From assembly GCA_021613535.1 (NCBI GenBank), contig CP075492.1, positions 682,001 through 746,000 of the forward strand: a stretch of 64,000 bases of DNA, in the 5' to 3' direction. A model generated the notes under the pieces. The model made no database searches. It was not told where the DNA came from and saw only the letters and a program-made list of their open reading frames with translations. Shown here piece by piece: positions 35,471 to 46,557 of this stretch. Both the position numbers and the translations under genes were made by a program. The stretch is from Adineta vaga (taxonomy: Eukaryota; Rotifera). Numbering within the stretch: position 1 is the stretch's first letter; every line of letters begins with the position of its first letter.

Positions 35471-35893
35471 CTACCGAATCTATCGAAAAGGTTCCGTAGG
35501 TTCTAAAAGCTTTAGAATGCGACGACAAATCGAATGAAATGATTTTCAAAATCTACGAAACCTAAAAGGATCTGACGGCGAGCACAGTCTCCGAACCATT
35601 GTCTACGAAACCATTTTAAGTTCTGCAAAACAAAAAATAGATTTCGTCGGGAGATAAGAAACTTCGAGGTTCAACACTATAATTTTATACGGAACGAATA
35701 AGATTTCGCAACTCCCATCGAAACCGTTTTCGCTTTGCAGAACTTAAAATGGTTTCGTAGACAATGGTTCGGAGACTGCGCTCGCCGTCAGATCCTTTTT
35801 TGGTTTCGTAGATTGTGAAAATCATTTCATTCGATTTGTCGTCGCATTCCAAAGCTTTTAGAACCTATGGAACCTTTTCGATGGGTTCGGTAG
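35471..35893. mobile_element. Foldback (hairpin) MITE, copy 2
   Basis: The left arm starts CTACCGAATCTATCGAAAAG and the right arm ends with its complement (TCGATGGGTTCGGTAG). Inside, CTGACGGCGAGC, CCGAACCATTGTCTACG and TTTTAAGTTCTGCAAA recur inverted. Arms are about 175 bp with a loop of about 70 bp near 35680. It shares AAAAGGTTCCGT and CTACGAAACC…AAAGGATC with the hairpin at 1286-1741. No coding capacity. Confidence 0.85.
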
Positions 35894-37359
35894 TACATCT
35901 TTTTTTTCACAGTGCCCTTATCCCTCACGCCCTCAATACACTTCTCATAATGACATTCTAGCTTTTTATAACTCTTAATAACAAAAACAAAAATTGCTAA
36001 CCTTGTATTTTAAATATTTTTGAAATATGAATTCTCAGTACGTAGTGAAAACGACAACGTTCGTATATATAACTTCTCCTTCCTTCGAAACTTTGTATTC
36101 GTTTTAAGAGCACTTCAGGGTTTTTTTCTCACTAAGCAAGTCAACTTCTAGAGTCAGTAGTGAGTCAACGTGTTATCTTGGCTACTTGAAAAAATCAAGT
36201 ATTACATATCACTTATACTTGGAAGAAACGAAGGAAAAAAATGTTTTGCTTTTTTATATAAGGTGCACCCATAGCAAAATTACAGCACCTCTTATTTTTC
36301 TCTAAGATATACATGGTTAGATGCAGTTTTTCACGCTGATCATGAATATCACCTTGGTTTGTAGATTTGATAAAGTTTTTGTGGAGATATACCCAAAACA
36401 CTGAACAAGTTTTTACACCTATTCAGACTGAAAGGATAGTGACGCATCCTTGGAAAAGTAGATTTCATTATTTATCTGTTCAAATTCCATTCGTATGGAT
36501 ATGATTTTTGGATTCTACAAGTGAAACGAATCCTAGGCAGTTATTTTAGAGTTAGTCACATATTACATGTTCGTCCATAAAATTCATGGGTGGGTTTTTT
36601 TCTAGAGACCGCTAAAGTACATTCAATTGTCAGCCTATTTAGTTTTTTTTTGGGAGGAGATAGAATGTTTCTTCTTGCGTCATTCGACGCGCAATTTGAT
36701 GGAGAACAAAAATACGGCTCGCGTTTTTCCATTTTCCCTTTCTTTCCAAAAGAAGAGGCTTCTTATGTAGTAAGGACTACCTCTTCAAGAAGTCTTAGAC
36801 AGTATTTTGCGTTTTTTGCAGCTAATACAATCTCTAGCATTAAAAGCAATTTGATATCTGAAATCAGCATAAAATTCCGCGTTGATTCGTATAATTTCAA
36901 TGTCATTTTGGGGAACTTCATTTTTTCACATAATTTCTATGATTTCATCTAATATTTATCTCGTCATGACAAATTCTTTAGATCAGCTGTCATTATGGAA
37001 GATTATACAAAAAGTCTAAAAATACTGAAACAGCGGTGATATTCGATTTTGTCAAAAAAATTAACTTTCACCAATGATATACATATATGGAATAGTTTTT
37101 GACATGAATCAATAGTAGTGCCGCGTCTCCTTAGTACTTTTGCACCTTTTCTTAGCAAAAATGACTGATTTTTAAGATTCTATAGTTAACTTGTATGATT
37201 AGCAGGGCACGATACCTATGCCCTGCCCTGCCCTGTGGACACCTCTGATATGAATCAAACAAAAACGAACGATTATCATGGATGAAATAGTCTTGTTCAA
37301 TTAGTTAGTTACGGTCATGCGTTTATCATTAAATATCCGATCGGAAAAAAACTGAATTC
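35894..37359. other. No gene recognised; solo hAT-type end
   Basis: A 120-codon frame at 36590 has no recognisable domain. Ending at 37247, the sequence read on the minus strand starts CAGAGGTGTCCACAGGGCAG and continues with repeated GGGCA, a typical hAT terminus. I found no opposite end. Confidence 0.4.
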
Positions 37360-37592
37360 GATACAAAATCAACGACTGGTGGGAACACACCATTAGCTGT
37401 TGCAGCGACAAAAGAAAACATAGGTTTAGTCCGATCATTCGTGTGTGGTAGGTGTTTTTTAACAAAACATCAATCATATTAGCAGTCGAAAATGAACATT
37501 TCAATATGGTTGGATTTCTACTTGAATTATATCGTGATGAGACAGTGTTCATTGATTTGGAATTCACCCTCACACCACAGATACTCACCTAG
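37360..37592 (+). pseudogene. Ankyrin-repeat gene remnant
   Basis: The first frame reads GNTPLAVAATKENIGLVRSF, a clear ankyrin repeat. After a frameshift near 37460 the next repeat continues SIILAVENEHFNMVGFLLEL, ending at TAG (37590). Only two repeats are recognisable. It is a decayed partial copy. Confidence 0.6.
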
Positions 37593-38354
37593 CAGAATAG
37601 TGCCTGAGAATCGTTTCTCAGGTTTTTGTGATTTGATGAATCTCAGAAAAGTCATCGATTATATCTATTTTGATAATGCTTGAAGGTAAGACAATCATCA
37701 CGAAAACATTTTCTAGACAGCATCTATAAATATTGATCATCTTTATTTATTCTCATGATTTAAAGGTTCAAGGAATATATGCACTTGCATCCAACCGAGA
37801 ACTGATCATCGTCACCAATTGGAAATTGTTCGATCAATATAATGTATATGTCTATTCAGTAAAAAATGTCGGAATATTGTTAGACAGAATTTCACTTCTC
37901 GTTAAAATTTCTACGAACCCGAGACAATCAAGTAAAAGCAGAAAAAACCGCAAGGATGTATAGGGTGAATGATGATCATAAATTCAAACTTGAAATGATT
38001 TAGTTGGTAAACGGTCTATACTGCATCGCATCCTGTTTTCATCACCCGCTGATGTTTATTATCCCTATGTTTGTCGATGAATATCACATGTTTTTTATGA
38101 TCTATATATAAATTTGTGCATTCTTACTTTATCAATCTTGTTTTTTCTTGTGATTTTTGTTTGCCGTACTTTCAGTGATAATAATATCTCTCTTAATTTT
38201 TTAGATCACTGATTTAATCGAAATGGATTTCTAATTATATCATATTGACGGAAAACATTGTTTTATTTGGTAAGAAAAAATATTTATTAATAAGATCGAA
38301 ATGTTCAGGTACTTTCAATGAATTTTTCTTAGAGGAATATTATCCGAAAAGCGG
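37593..38354. other. No gene recognised
   Basis: Spacer between the ankyrin remnant and the four-helix membrane protein. A 76-codon frame at 37733 has no recognisable content. Confidence 0.4.
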
Positions 38355-39151
38355 ATGGACTATTCTGATGAAGAAGACGAGCTGCGTTCATTACAATCAG
38401 CATCGAGGACTCCAAATTCAAATCAACTACTAAACTCCAGCAATGTATTATTAAAACGAATGTGTCCTGTTTCAGTATTGGTGATGATTACTTTTATAAT
38501 GCTCATCATACCAATAATTAAATTCATTATTAGCATCATATATCATGGTAACTGTCCAATACGACCATCTATTCCCAATTATATTATCGCATCTGCTATA
38601 ATAGAGATAATCATTTGGTTTTTGATTTTAAAAGTATGAACGTTTCTGTTCCCATTTGATTTTGGACAATATATGAGAAGTGTCATTTTCATTTCTGTGA
38701 CTAGTGCTATCGATTATTCGAAAACGACGTTCGGAACAAAATTCAAAACGGAAAACTAACGAACACATGTTTAGACGCTTGTTGTTGTGAAAAAGTGATG
38801 ATAATCTTTGGATATCTTTATCTATTCTCATTTTGGATCATAACGCTTATTTTACACGTTGCAATTATGATTATTTTAACAATTGTGGTAAGTCATTACT
38901 GTTTTAAACACATATACAGTGACCATCTTCGATATATGACTACATATTAAATTCTATATTTTCGTTTCTAGGGCAGTGTTTTAGTGTTTTCTGTCAGGCG
39001 TACCGTACAGTTTTCAAACTCATCTCTTGCAACATATTGTCATCCGACATTGTATAATTTTACATTCACAATAATTATTGTTTCTGATGTCGTATGTCCT
39101 GTTGCTATCATTGTTCTCATTACTTTTGTGGCATGTTTAATGCGTCCGTAA
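38355..39151 (+). CDS. Four-helix membrane protein, 3 exons, complete
   Basis: Exons 38355-38633, 38705-38890 and 38972-39151 join in phase 0 to give 214 aa. An acidic cytosolic N-terminus (MDYSDEEDELRSLQSASRT) is followed by TM1 (VLVMITFIMLIIPIIKFII), a short loop, and TM2 (IIASAIIEIIIWFLIL). A Cys-rich hydrophilic segment (LTNTCLDACCCEK) precedes TM3 (YLFSFWIITLILHVAIMII). An ectodomain-like stretch (VRRTVQFSNSSLATYC then HPTLYNF) leads to TM4 (VVCPVAIIVLITFVACL) near the C-terminus. Donors are GTATGA and GTAAGT; acceptors are CTAG. This resembles a family of uncharacterised tetraspan proteins frequent in rotifer genomes. Function unknown. No lesions seen. Confidence 0.75.
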
Positions 39152-39226
39152 GATAGTGGAATTATCCATATCGTCGAACAGTGTGTTATGAAGCTTTTTC
39201 TTACTGATTTGGTTTTATTCAACTCG

Positions 39227-39239
<13 letters not shown>

Positions 39240-39259
<20 letters not shown>
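39240..39259. repeat. (TA)n microsatellite
   Basis: Simple TA run preceded by CACACACATACA. Confidence 0.95.
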
Positions 39260-40365
39260 GAGCTAATTGCAAGTTTATTATACCGTTGTATTTTTGAACA
39301 AATAATCTTTATATCTCGAGCTTTACCAAAACGATGCTTCTAATTTTTTCACCATATAAAGGGTGTCCCACAAGTTCTGAAGCACTTTTAAAATTGTTCC
39401 TTCTCGCATTTAACAAAAGCAAAGTTTTTGAAAGGACAGGGCGTATAAGAAGGGAAATCGGCCCATTCTCAAGTCTATTCACGAAATACATGAAACGATG
39501 CAGAATGAAACGGCGAGTCTTTCTATAACAACCCTAACCTTTTTTGAAAAGAAAATAAGAGTTTGCGGCTATAGACACTGACCTCTATTTTGACCCTAAA
39601 ATATCTCAGTTTTGACGAATTATCGATATCAAAACATATACACTATAGGCTTTAAATAGTCTCATTCGAAAGAGCAGGCGATTCTGCACAAAACCATATA
39701 TGAAATATATTAAAAACTTTTCAAGAAAGCTAACTTCTAGGACTCATATCGGGGTGAGACAAGCTGCCATGACCGGTTTCGAACTTATTAAAGTTCATCA
39801 TCAGATGGCTTAAGTCAAAAATTGATTCAAATGACTCAATTTTAACTAAAAAAGTCAAAATTGATTCATTTTAATCAAATTTAAGACGATTGCACTGTTA
39901 TAAATTGATTATTTAGTTCGAAATCAAAGAAATTGAATAAAAATCAAATTGTAATGACAAAATTAATCTTACCGATGGAAGCCTTGATATAGAAGAAGTA
40001 TTATCTGTAAAGAATAGTTCGAAATGATAATGATAATATAATTATGAAAGTGCACAATTAGAAGCCTACTTGTTAGTGTAGCTTGGTTAAATAATGATGT
40101 GAATGAAGAAAATTTTTGCTTTTTATATGTTAAAAAGAGGAGGAGAGGAGAATGTGAAATATGGCTGAAATATAAGAGAAATTGCGTATTTTCTATGGGA
40201 AGAATACCATTGCCCACCGTTTTGAATGATTAAAGTCCATGGAATGCCATTTTTTTCAGAAGAAATATTGTTGAGTATATTGTCTTTCTTTACAGGATCA
40301 AAGTTTAACTTGGACGTGACTTAATGCTTCAACCTAAATCGACCAGAGATGAATCTGTTCTAAAA
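39260..40365. other. No gene recognised; possible DNA-transposon debris
   Basis: At 39360 the phrase GGGTGTCCCACAAGTTCTG resembles ends of some cut-and-paste elements. Near 39755-39810 the phrase TGCCATGACCGGTTTCGAAC looks like repeat-family sequence. No coding region supported. Confidence 0.35.
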
Positions 40366-40533
40366 TGGGTGTGGGTGGGTGGGTGTGGGTGTGGGTGTGA
40401 TGTGGGTGGGGGTTAAGAGTATAGTCTGACCCTAACCCGCACCCACACCCACACCCACCCACACCCACACCCACACCCACCCACACCCACACCCACACCC
40501 ACCCACACCCACACCCACACCCACACCCTCAAG
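40366..40533. repeat. Telomere-type foldback
   Basis: TGGGTGTGGGTGGG units, then GGGTTAAGAGTATAGTCTGA as centre, then CCCTAACCC and about 100 bp of CCCACA units ending ACACCCTCAAG. The end CTCAAG is the inverted form of the CTTGAG start at 34279, and the centre is shared with that copy. Confidence 0.85.
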
Positions 40534-41440
40534 TCAATGTTTGATATACAAATCTCTCTGAAGAAAACGAATATAACTTATATTAAATTGGTTTTACAGA
40601 AAGTGTTCTCATAGTTATGAATTTTGTTTCAAACCGCTTTTGAATAATTAATTGAAAGCAACGGTATTTGATTTATTATTCGTTGCCAAAGAGATGATGT
40701 GAAAAATCTTAATAATGAATATCAACAAATTAGTTTAACGTAGAAGCAAGATGTATAGTTGACTATAATCCAGAGATCCTGGTGCAGGTTTTTTGGTTAA
40801 GGTTAATATACTATCATAATAGCTGTCTACAAGCAACTTCTCGTAAGATATCACAGTAATATCAAATATTTAAATAACAACTGATTAGAAATTCATTATA
40901 CATTGATCGAAAAAGAATAGTTTTTTATCTGATTTTTAACATGATTGCTAAAGATTAATGATGAATTTCATTTTTTTTATTAGCGTTCAATAAGTTTAAA
41001 TGCATTATTAAGACTATTCAACTAGGATCAATTCCTAGCAACCAAGAATAAGTCCGTTGTTTATAGTTCTCAATTTGTTATTGTGATCATAGTTCAATCA
41101 TCAAGAGAGTATAATGTGATGTTTATCTACACAAAGCAACAGGGAGTTCGTTTCAGTTATTAGAAATTTTTTAAGATTAATGCAACAAGAAATGAATTTG
41201 CTTATTTTTTAGCATTACTTAAAAGCCGAATATATTTCGATAAGCAACAACTATTTGTATACTTACTTCGATTTAGTAATTATTAACATGTTTGATTGAG
41301 ATATGAGCGTGTTAATCATTGGATTTAGTTTTGTTTCATAAAATGGAGCGGAGTAAAATTTCAATCATATTAGACCGTTTTATTTTTTTGACAGTACGCT
41401 AATCATGATAATCAGTTCAATTATATATACCCACGAGTTT
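40534..41440. other. No gene recognised
   Basis: AT-rich intergenic DNA with no supported feature. Confidence 0.4.
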
Positions 41441-41850
41441 CTGATTAGTTCCGATGTGCACCAGCAGCTGATCCGATCGGATCTATTTCATATGACACAA
41501 AGAAAATCCGATCGATGGAACTTCTACATCCTTGTAGAATCCGACAAGTTCCTGTCACAGTCATTGGTCGGATTGATCATGAAATCCTGTGTCATGTGAA
41601 CCGACAAATCTTGACCATTTCTGGACGTTGGATTAGCCTGAATTAGTCTAGAAATTATCGGATCTTGAAATCGGATCTTGTCGGTTCCGAATACATGGAT
41701 CTGATCGGACCTTTGCGAATTCGACTAGTAGATTGCAAAGGAAAACAACGGATTATATCGGAATCCGACAAAAAGTAACCGACCGAGTCCGATTGTCCGT
41801 ATTGCATCGGATTTTATACCCTCCCGACAAGATCCGATGTACCCGCTTCG
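41441..41850. repeat. Block saturated with TCCGA/TCGGA motifs
   Basis: About 15 copies of TCCGA or TCGGA occur in about 400 bp, often within GATCCGAT, AATCCGACAAG or ATCGGATCTTG phrases, in both orientations. Base composition is richer in GC than the surroundings. No open frame with recognisable content. Likely an undescribed repeat or element. Confidence 0.6.
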
Positions 41851-41885
41851 ACCTGGGGTAAATCAGTTCTATTTAACTATGTGCA

Positions 41886-41940
41886 TCTTGAGGGTGAGAG
41901 TGTCAGTATGAGTATCATTCCTCCATTCACATTCTCAAGA
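41886..41940. repeat. Diverged telomere-type foldback
   Basis: TCTTGAGGGTGAGAGTG … loop … CATTCACATTCTCAAGA. The ends are a clean inverted pair and carry the CTTGAG terminus, but the hexamers are degenerate. Confidence 0.65.
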
Positions 41941-42003
41941 TACTACCGATTAAATCAAAAACGGATACAGAAGTACACGTGTGACTCTCTAGTAACAGTA
42001 CGC

Positions 42004-42942
42004 TTAGAGTTTGCTGAGTTGTGACTTGACTCGCTGAAGACTTAGGTCACAACTGATGACTTGCGAATGATGAGCTGGGAGAGTCTTGTGAAAAATAACA
42101 GATGCTTTTTCATAATATATCGAAGCTAAGTTGAAATCATCGATTGCTTCATAAATGATACCCATGTTAGAATAGATAATAGCAATGTTACGATGTTCGT
42201 GAGGAAGAGATCGAAGCGAAATAGAAAGTGAACGGTTGAAATGTTCGAGAGCAATATCGAATAGACCCAGATATTTATAGACAGAACCAATATTAGTATG
42301 TGTCTCAGCCAGACTATGGTGATCAGAGGGAAGCACTTGTTCATTAAGCGCAAGAGATGTATACAGGTATTCTAATGCTTCTTCATACCTTTTTTGGTGT
42401 CTTCGAATGAGAACCATATTGGTATAACATGCAGCAATCCGATGATGGCGATCCTCATCATCGGTCTTCTCGAAAATATTAACAGCTTTGCTCAGAGATT
42501 CTAGCGCGCTCTCGAGTTGATTCGTTTTCCAATAAACGATACCAAGTTATTATAAATAAAAAGCAATGTCTAGATGATCAGGAGAAAGTTTTTGTCTCAG
42601 TAGTTCGAGCGCCTTCTGATTCCATACAAGACTGACTTCATAGTCTCCTCTGTCGGCAAAGATAATCGCTAATCCTTGATAACTTTCTGCTAAACTAGAA
42701 TAATCGTTCGAAGGTAATTCTTGGAGCATTTTCTGAAGAAATCGTTCAGCTTGGTTAAATTTGCCTGACTCAGACAGAGCACTACCCAATATCAGCAAAG
42801 TAATAGTTGATGTTTTCTTTTTTGTCATGTGTACATAAAGTGCTCGTAAATCATTTTCTTCTTCTCTACAGAGAACTAATCTAATGGTCCATATTCCGTT
42901 GACTTCTTTAATCTCAGTAAGACGAAAGATACTTCCAGCCAT
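42004..42942 (-). pseudogene. TPR (kinesin-light-chain-like) protein with ADP-ribosyltransferase-type lead-in
   Basis: One frame from the ATG at 42942 to 42004, broken only by two adjacent stops (TAATAA) near 42547. Residues 1-40 (MAGSIFRLTEIKEVNGIWTI then LVLCREEENDLRALYVHM) resemble the segment that follows the ART domain in bdelloid ADP-ribosyltransferase/TPR proteins. TPRs of about 42 residues follow (AERFLQKMLQELP, ALELLRQKLSPDHLDIA, SLAETHTNIGSVYKYLGLF, IAIIYSNMGIIYEAI). At the stops a repeat consensus YNNLGIVY is recoverable by shifting frame, which indicates two compensating indels. No ART catalytic domain is present upstream of 42942, so this is a TPR-only tail. Confidence 0.75.
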
Positions 42943-43391
42943 GAATAACGAATACTCGGATCAAATTTATCAATATACGTAATGTAGTAATCTGTTACGT
43001 ATGAAAAATAGTTATATTCTGCATATTTATTGAGCAAATACATGATCCACGAATAAAAAGAAAGAAATATGTGCTAGCATTCTGAAATTATCTTTTCGAT
43101 AGAAAGACGATGATGACTTGTGCGATTATGGGAGATAGTCATTGGTAAAAGAATTACTCACTTCTTCACATGTGATTCACATGATATATACGTATGCTTT
43201 GCACTCGAACAGAAAGAAGAAAACGAAACAAATTTCTTTCTATCCATGTGAGATTTTTTCATCATTAAACTGCGCGCGTGTAAGAGCATTATTTTAAACA
43301 AATACAAAGGTAAAAAAAGACTATAAACATTTCATATTTCTATACAACAAGTTAATAATAACGATTCTTTTTTTTCCTGCCTACTGTAGAC
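42943..43391. other. Intergenic between divergent genes
   Basis: No coding region. It separates the TPR pseudogene (minus) from the two-exon gene (plus) and may hold both promoters. Confidence 0.4.
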
Positions 43392-44281
43392 ATGCCGTCA
43401 CTATCTTCTCTGTTTCGTAGTATTATTTCATCTGCATTTACTTGCGTTTCGTGTAAGTTAAATTTTCAAATGTGAAAAATATCATCCATATAAAATTTAA
43501 CTGATTTAAAGACATGTGTGATTATTTTTCTTTTAATTTTTCTTCTACAGGTCGAAATAAACGAAGCAAAAAACATCGTAATGATTTAGACGATATCCCA
43601 GACTCTTTATCAAAGCATAAATTGACGAGTGTGAGTCACGTGAATGTTGATGGTAAAAACATTAAGATCGTTGCTACGATAACACAAATGAACGATTCAT
43701 TGAAAAGATTACATTTAATAGAAATGATAGATAATGATAACACTAGTAATACATTTTCATTACAACCAATGGTAGAACAAGATGTTCTATTGTTGCACAA
43801 CAACTCAAATGAAATAACTAACTCATTGGATGGTGAAAATGTTTCAATGAATACAGTTATTGCGCCTATACTTTCTTCCTCTCACACACTCAGTCTTCAA
43901 TCGAATTTATCCAGAACACAATCACATGACGAATGGTGGATCGATGATGATGATGAGATTGAGAAATTATTCGATGAATTATCAACAATCGATTCCATTC
44001 GAACAAAACATAGAATATTAAATCCAACGTTATCCTATGTAAACAATAATACTACTTGTGAAAACAGTAATATGATACTTAACAATCATCTTTCTAATTT
44101 ATCTAATCTGTTAACAATTCACAAACAAATTGAGAAACAAGAATATGAAGAACATCAACAGTTACACGGTTCAAAACCAAATATTTATGAATACGAAATA
44201 ATGAAACAAACACAAAAACAACTTCTAAACAAGTCACAAATGTCAATAACATCAGATGATAGCGAGAAAAGTTATTATTGA
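43392..44281 (+). CDS. Unknown disordered protein, 2 exons
   Basis: Exon 1, 43392-43452 (MPSLSSLFRSIISSAFTCVS), and exon 2, 43551-44281, are joined across a 98-nt intron (GTAAGT … CTTCTACAG) in frame, giving about 263 aa. After a basic stretch (NKRSKKHRN) the protein is rich in Asn, Ser, Asp and Thr, with acidic WWIDDDDEIEKLFDEL and a Gln-rich tail (MKQTQKQLLNKSQMSI). No domain recognised; mostly predicted to be disordered. The ATG at 43514 lies within the intron and is not the start. Intact structure suggests a real gene. Confidence 0.6.
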
Positions 44282-45300
44282 TCTCTTAAAGTTGAATCTT
44301 GACTAATCAATAAAATAAGAGTCATATTGTCAAGCATAGACATTTCCTTTCAACAATATAAGTAATATATATCGACTAAACACTTCCATTTACACTTACT
44401 AAGATAACAGTAAGTATTTTTAAGGTTGAAAAATATTATATTTAGAAGCTCATATTATCTGATATAGCTTTGACATAGAGAAGAGAATGATTAATCGCGA
44501 TTTATTCATACAATATTCTACGTAGTAGTATACTATATTTAGTGATAGAACGCGGTGAAAATATCTGTTGAGTTTTCTATAATGTCGATCGAATATAACA
44601 TTTTTTTCTAATTGGGCAATCATTAGAAAGACTAATCCATTGATTCTTTGTATTTGATTGTTATTTTTTCGTTTATATCGGTCGCTTAAGATGCTGTGAT
44701 TTGACTTGTACTGAATTTATTCTTGTGTGGTTACCGATGCTACGGTTCGTATTAAGTGAAAATGCAATTAATAATAACGATCAACTAAATTGGACAACAA
44801 CAGAAATTATCAAACATTTATGAAATGTTTTGAATTGTACAAGGCATTCTCAAAATTTAAATACTCGTTTTTAACAATTACTTCAATATATATTTCTATT
44901 TTTCATCCCAGACAAAATTAGATCATAGGATTCGTCATTTTTTATACGATAAATGGGAATGACAATTTGATGAATTTGAAATATTAATTAAAAAGATCAT
45001 TTCTATAATAATTGATGACAAGACTTTCTTGTATTTTCTTTTAGTGAAAAATAATATCAGAAGAATTCTTTCAATTCTAATCAATCATCTCAATTAGTCG
45101 TGGTTGATTTTAGGTATAGTATCAAAAGATGTCACCGAATGACGTCAATTTATCTACTTATGCTGGACGAAATTCATTGTCCTCCTTTATCATGTTCTTT
45201 TCTTTTTCATTTGTGGTTTGTTTTTTCATTCTCTTCTTTATTGTCTAAAACGGTCGACGATCAAACAAGATTCTTTTGGTTAAATTTCTTCTCGGCAAAC
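44282..45300. other. Intergenic; possible F-box-family trace
   Basis: Around 44952-45018 a broken frame reads YDKWE*QFDEFEILIKKII, resembling a piece of the rotifer F-box-associated family. Otherwise nothing is supported. Confidence 0.35.
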
Positions 45301-46449
45301 ATGAGTGACACTGACAACACAATGTCTCCTGAACGAGCCTTGGATTTAGTAACCAGAGTCTTCTTGAGAGAGTGGTCTTTACTCAAAATGGACGGCATAA
45401 CTGTGATGAAACTCTCAGGAGGATATTCAAATACCATTTGGTTGATTTCTCGAAAAGCATGCAACAATAATTCTACCAGCGACGAACCACATCAAGTTAT
45501 CATAAGAGTTTCTGGTGGAAATCTCATGCGAGACAGTAATCAAGGCTTTTCTCCTACAACTGAAAAGGAAGAAATTATTATCACCAATGGTGCTTCTAAC
45601 TATGGATGTGCACCCAAACTCTATTGTCTCTGTGGTAATTCTATGGTAGTCGAATATATCGAAACTATTAAACTAACACCAATACTCGCATTGGAACCAA
45701 ATATTGCCAGAGAAATCGCAACATCTTTAGCAAGATTTCATTCAATAGACCTACCACTCAATAAAAGAGGATTTAATGTGCTCAAAAAAACTAAAGAATT
45801 CATTGAGAAAGTGCCAATTTCACAATTAAAGTCATATTGGAATGAAATCAAAGATTCTATAAAAGACAAGATCAACAACTTTCAAGATATCGAAGTTTTT
45901 CTCGACTGGAACATTATTGAAGAGTTGGAATGGGCTTTGCTTGTGAAAGACAAAATCAAGTCACGTATAGTAATGAGTCATGGAGATTCAAACTTCTTGA
46001 ATCTCTTAGTCCGAAAAACTGAAGTCGAAGGTAAACTTCAAGTACTTTTGTGTGACTTTGAATTTTCATGCTATTGCGAAAGAGCTTTCGACATCGGTGG
46101 TCATTTTTCCAATTACATCTTCCAATGGAATGAAGAAAACAAACTAACTGGTCATGCTATTCCAAAAATGGATCAACGAAGAGAATTCCTGATTTATTAT
46201 CTTCAAGAAACAAAGAAGCTGAATTACATTCATGATTTTGATGATGCAGGAAGAGATTCCATTGAAAATGTCATGCAAGAGGCAGATTATGGTATTATTC
46301 TTTACTATCTCTACATCCTCGGATTGTTCAGACGATCTTTTGATACTTACATCAAACCACATCCAACTTTTGGAAATCTTTTCAAAATTATGACTGATGA
46401 TTATAAGAAGCTTAAGCATGAATTCATTGAAAAATATCTAAAGATTTGA
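45301..46449 (+). CDS. Choline/ethanolamine kinase
   Basis: 382 aa from the ATG at 45301 (MSDTDNTMSPERALDLV). The frame extends upstream, but those residues are hydrophobic and not conserved. N-lobe: MKLSGGYSNTIWLIS, where related kinases have GGxSN for ATP binding, and VIIRVSGG with the phosphate-contacting Arg. VVEYIE follows as the hinge. Brenner's motif HGDSNFLNLL supplies the catalytic Asp and Asn. The choline-kinase motif LCDFEFSCYCERAFDIGGHF supplies the metal-binding Asp and substrate pocket. The enzyme phosphorylates choline or ethanolamine in the first cytosolic step of the Kennedy pathway for phospholipids; which substrate is preferred cannot be told. It is a single exon and appears intact. 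Confidence 0.9.
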   Translation: MSDTDNTMSPERALDLVTRVFLREWSLLKMDGITVMKLSGGYSNTIWLISRKACNNNSTSDEPHQVIIRVSGGNLMRDSNQGFSPTTEKEEIIITNGASNYGCAPKLYCLCGNSMVVEYIETIKLTPILALEPNIAREIATSLARFHSIDLPLNKRGFNVLKKTKEFIEKVPISQLKSYWNEIKDSIKDKINNFQDIEVFLDWNIIEELEWALLVKDKIKSRIVMSHGDSNFLNLLVRKTEVEGKLQVLLCDFEFSCYCERAFDIGGHFSNYIFQWNEENKLTGHAIPKMDQRREFLIYYLQETKKLNYIHDFDDAGRDSIENVMQEADYGIILYYLYILGLFRRSFDTYIKPHPTFGNLFKIMTDDYKKLKHEFIEKYLKI

Positions 46450-46557
46450 ACTAGTTTCATTTCGACTAAGACAATTCACGAATGGCTTAGATTATTATGA
46501 TCCAACAATTGATAAAATCCAATTAGTTCAAATTCATCAATCACTTGAAAAATTGTA

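Noticed and set aside
36590-36952. 120-codon open frame.
   Set aside because: No recognisable domain, low-complexity Phe/Ser/Ile composition, no intron or context support.
43514-43550. Start of the disordered protein at the ATG at 43514.
   Set aside because: This ATG lies in an intron with good GT-AG signals; an upstream exon with its own ATG joins in frame.
45100-45300. N-terminal extension of the choline kinase.
   Set aside because: The extension begins at a GTG, is hydrophobic and unlike the family; the ATG at 45301 gives a normal length.
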